Shown here: piece by piece, positions 61,501 to 64,000 of the stretch | How positions within the stretch are numbered: the first letter of the stretch is position 1 | Layout of the letters: each line of letters opens with the position of its first letter | From: Paragordius varius | Taxonomy: Eukaryota; Nematomorpha | Length of the DNA stretch: 64,000 bases | Direction: 5' to 3' | NCBI GenBank assembly: GCA_964247055.1 | Contig: OZ176055.1 | Location: forward strand, 1 to 64,000 | The notes under the pieces: generated by a model | Database searches by the model: none | The model's input: only the letters and a program-made list of their open reading frames with translations | What the model was told of the DNA's origin: nothing | Translations under genes and position numbers: made by a program

Positions 61501-64000
61501 TTTTATGCCAGCTATCGAAAAAATTTTAAAAATGTATGATCCTTTAAAATCTTTTTTATTATCATGGGACAAATGTCCTACAACTTTAAAAAAGTTTTTT
61601 GAAAGTGATTGTTCAAAAATATGGTTATTCTTACATAATCAAGCTTCTCTCTTTCAAAATGTTATTAAATTTATAGAAGGTGACAAAATTTCGGCAATCG
61701 AAGTAGCCAATGAAGTTAGTAACCTAAAATTCCAATGTCAAGAACGGTTAGAAAATAATTTTATACCATTAACCATCCGCAATATAATAAAAATAGAAAA
61801 ACAAGGCTTAATAAATCGCCAAGATATCATGTACCATATAAAAATGTTTTATACAAACTGTAAAGATTATTTGGAAGACTGGACGACGCAATTCAATGAA
61901 ATTGATCATTTTCATTGGATAACATTAAAATCAGAATTTAATTGGTGCGATGTTCAAAAATCATTTGATTATATCTGCTCCCAAAAATTATCAAAAAGTA
62001 ATCTTTCAGAAAATGATCTTTTTTCTGAAGTATCATTAGTTAAAAGATATATTAATAATGAAAAACTTAAATTATGGACAAAAGAAAATATACAGTAGAA
62101 AAGAAATAGTTGGAAATATTTCATCATTTTGAAGCCAACTATATTACATACAATAATATTTTAAAAATTGTGGAATTCGCACTATCTTTACCTGGAACCA
62201 ACGCTGCTACTGAGCGCGTTTTTTCCACAGTAAATCAGGTGTGGACATCGGAAAAATCAAATTTAAATGTTGAAACTTTAAAGGCCGTTTTATCTGTCCA
62301 ATATAATTTGACAAATTCTTGTGAAGACTTCTACAATATTTTAAAAAATGATGACAATCTGCTAAAACGCATTCACTCAAACAAAAAATATACCAAAGAA
62401 TAAAATATTTTCTTTAAAGTTTTTGTGTAAAAAAATAAACGAAATCACGTAAAATATTGTATAAGTCTTCATAATTTGTCAAATTATATTTGAACACACA
62501 AAATGGCTTTTATTCAATATTTAAATTTGATTCCATGTCCTTACTTAATTTACTGTGGAAAAACGCGTTCAATAGCAGTGGTTCATGTAAAGATAATGCA
62601 AATTCTACAATTAAAATATTATTGTATGAAACATAATTTGTTTAAAAATAATTATTTTAACCATTTCTATCCTACGTATTTTTTTCTGTTGTCCACAATA
62701 TAAATTTTCATTCAATATATTTATTTAATAATGAGACTTCATCAAAAAGTGTCATTGTGCACCGTCTTGTCTTCCAAATAATCGTTTCTGTTTGTATAAA
62801 ACATTTTTATATTCTGGCTATTCATTGAGCCTTGTTTTTCTGGATGCTTTATAATATTGCGATTAGGTAATGGTATAAAATTATTTTCTAACCTTTTTTA
62901 ACTTGGAATTTCGACCTTTGTCCTGTGATAAAAAATAGGATTCTAGGAGATCACATTTTTATATACAATATTCAAGCATTTTAACATATAAATTTTCCAC
63001 ATCCAGGGGTAACAAATCAGTAGCTGTTTAAACGTTGTGTATCTGCCAATAATGTTTTGATTTAGATTATTCGCTAAATTGTTAAAAATATTTTTATGCC
63101 GCTTCTTGCATCACCCAGCGCACTTTGTGATGATTTCGTCTTTATTATTTTTTTCTAGAATATTAAAATCACTTCACCCTTTGTTCGTGCACATGGAAAT
63201 TTATTGAATAAGGTACAAACAACCTGTGAGGTACAAATTTTTTTATATTTATAATGAATTTGTGTTAAAAATAAATAAATATTGTAATAAATTTTTTGTA
63301 TAAAAATTTTTGGTTGTACCCCCCAATGACCCACCCCCTTCTCAGATTTGTCCCGCTTTTTCCTTCAAAAAATCTGGTCACCTTAAGTATATATAACATC
63401 TAGTAATATTCATGGTTACAATCAAATTTTTTCGATTTTTTTAGAGAAAAAATGTATTACTCAAAACGACTATCCACATGAATTGTATGATGGAAAAGAA
63501 AAGCAAGAGCCATATGCTCAAGGTTCCCAATCTCATTCAAGAAGCATCAATCAAAAAATGAAATGTGAGGAAAATAATTCGCCATCAAAACAAAATTCTA
63601 AACAAACGCTTTCTTCTTTTGAAGGTTAGATTGAAAATGAAATGAAATTTTTAAATTATGAATTATAAATTAATGATATTTATTGACTGGGTTTTAGTTC
63701 CATACAAGTTAAGATGGGTTTCCATTAAACGACCAATTTTCAGTTAACAGTATCATGTTGATTAGTTTGTCATAAAACGCTCTATTTTAATTATATCCTT
63801 TATAAAAATAAATTCGAAAAGTATATACATATAGGGACTGCATACGACAAAGTATGATCACATTCTTTAAGATTTATTAACGTGATTTTATAACCATATA
63901 TTCAGTTTTTTAAGCTAAATAATTATAATTGCTTTCAGATCTTCACGGTACAGTAGGCTCATTCAACAATGGATATTAGCCCTTCAAATAAGCCTTTTTT
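58559..64000 (+). CDS. DIP2: DIP2-like protein, 5' end (DMAP1-binding domain), partial
   Basis: Exons 58559-58643, 59116-59316, 59674-59931, 63445-63624, then a tentative 9-nt exon 63939-63947; all junctions are phase 1. Residues 1-45 read PFPEEIINQIRDLDIELIEG, then GDITEKGYRKKKQNIIERFL, the DMAP1-binding domain that opens DIP2 (disco-interacting protein 2) proteins. The following ~200 residues are polar and low-complexity, as in DIP2 linkers; the acyl-CoA-synthetase-like domains should lie beyond the window. DMAPB also starts GNPTAB-type and other proteins, but the N-terminal position and linker favour DIP2. Intron 3 (3513 nt) contains a whole hAT transposon; without it the intron would be about 92 nt. 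Confidence 0.82.
60547..62403 (+). pseudogene. hAT transposase (BED finger + DDE/dimerisation), degenerate
   Basis: A BED-type finger (CLICEGEFTLAHGG...KHMETQKHKK) is followed by the catalytic core region (ISLYSDASNHHETKLFP), a GCAAHIIHNAIQTAADLLP block and, after further breaks, the hAT dimerisation motif ALSLPGTNAATERVFSTVN. Reading needs frame changes near 60795, 61235 and 61410-61505 and passes stops at 62096-62098 and 62107-62109. The N-terminal start is also shifted. The enzyme is inactive here but little decayed. Confidence 0.9.
62758..63120 (-). pseudogene. Inverted partial duplicate of the hAT transposase
   Basis: The complement of this region matches 61240-61900 with gaps: GATTTGTTACCCCTGGATGTGG against ACCCCTAGATGTGG, TTAGAAAATAATTTTATACC, AAAATGTTTTATACAAAC and TTATTTGGAAGAC. 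It lies inside the same element, so transcription through the transposon could form a long imperfect hairpin. Confidence 0.75.
63948..63979 (+). other. Candidate 32-nt intron after a 9-nt microexon
   Basis: After the acceptor TGCTTTCAG at 63938 the open frame would hit TAG at 63977-63979. A donor (CACG|GTACAG) at 63948 and an acceptor (GATATTAG) at 63979 allow a 9-nt exon and a 32-nt intron. Phase 1 is preserved on both sides and the frame stays open to the window edge. This is consistent with the tiny introns of neighbouring genes but unproven. Confidence 0.4.

Larger units (their letters stand above)
59973..63385 (+). mobile_element. hAT transposon, 3413 bp, perfect 8-bp TSD
   Basis: Termini TAAGGTGACCAGA and TCTGGTCACCTTA are exact inverted repeats, flanked by AGTATATA at 59965-59972 and 63386-63393. 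The left subterminal region has tandem GTCCCGCTTTTGGCGGGACA motifs, and the right has TTGTCCCGCTTTTTCC, probably transposase-binding sites. It lies in intron 3 of the DIP2-like gene, in the same orientation. Near-identical flanks argue for a fairly recent insertion, but the transposase is broken. Confidence 0.95.

Overview
The window starts at a chromosome end. About 2.2 kb of (CCCTAA)n, the C-rich strand of the TTAGGG telomere repeat, is followed by strongly AT-rich subtelomeric DNA. Spliceosomal genes with GT-AG introns, a U2 snRNA, GH56 hyaluronidase, TSP1/LamG/EGF modules and a DIP2-type DMAP1-binding domain point to an invertebrate animal. The smallest introns are only 25-31 nt. Introns this short are known from dicyemids, and small intron classes also occur in flatworms, but I cannot fix the taxon.

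Region 2.2-19.9 kb is almost pure transposon territory. It holds a TTAA-flanked MITE family, a 2.9-kb foldback element nested in one of its copies, a non-autonomous hAT with perfect 8-bp target duplications, and several mariner-type MITEs. The centrepiece is an apparently intact 1282-codon restriction-like-endonuclease non-LTR retrotransposon lying inside a U2 snRNA gene, in the position and manner of Utopia elements.

Region 19.9-32.4 kb carries two minus-strand genes whose full exon structures could be worked out: a 539-aa secreted hyaluronidase, and a roughly 1206-aa single-pass membrane protein with TSP1, LamG/TSPN-like and EGF modules. Region 32-46 kb holds an unrecognised partial minus-strand gene (37.5-41.4 kb) and many repeats.

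Region 46-64 kb is gene-dense. It has a complete CDK1/2-type kinase (+), an intronless family 92 glycosyltransferase (-), a complete SUMO-activating enzyme subunit SAE1/Aos1 (-), and, starting 116 bp away in divergent orientation, the 5' end of a DIP2-like gene (+). Intron 3 of the DIP2-like gene contains a 3.4-kb hAT transposon with a perfect 8-bp target duplication and a degenerate transposase.

A unifying pattern is that several of the longer introns carry MITEs or larger transposons, while most uninvaded introns are about 25-90 nt. All exon models come from reading splice sites and phases by eye; no alignment or transcript was available.
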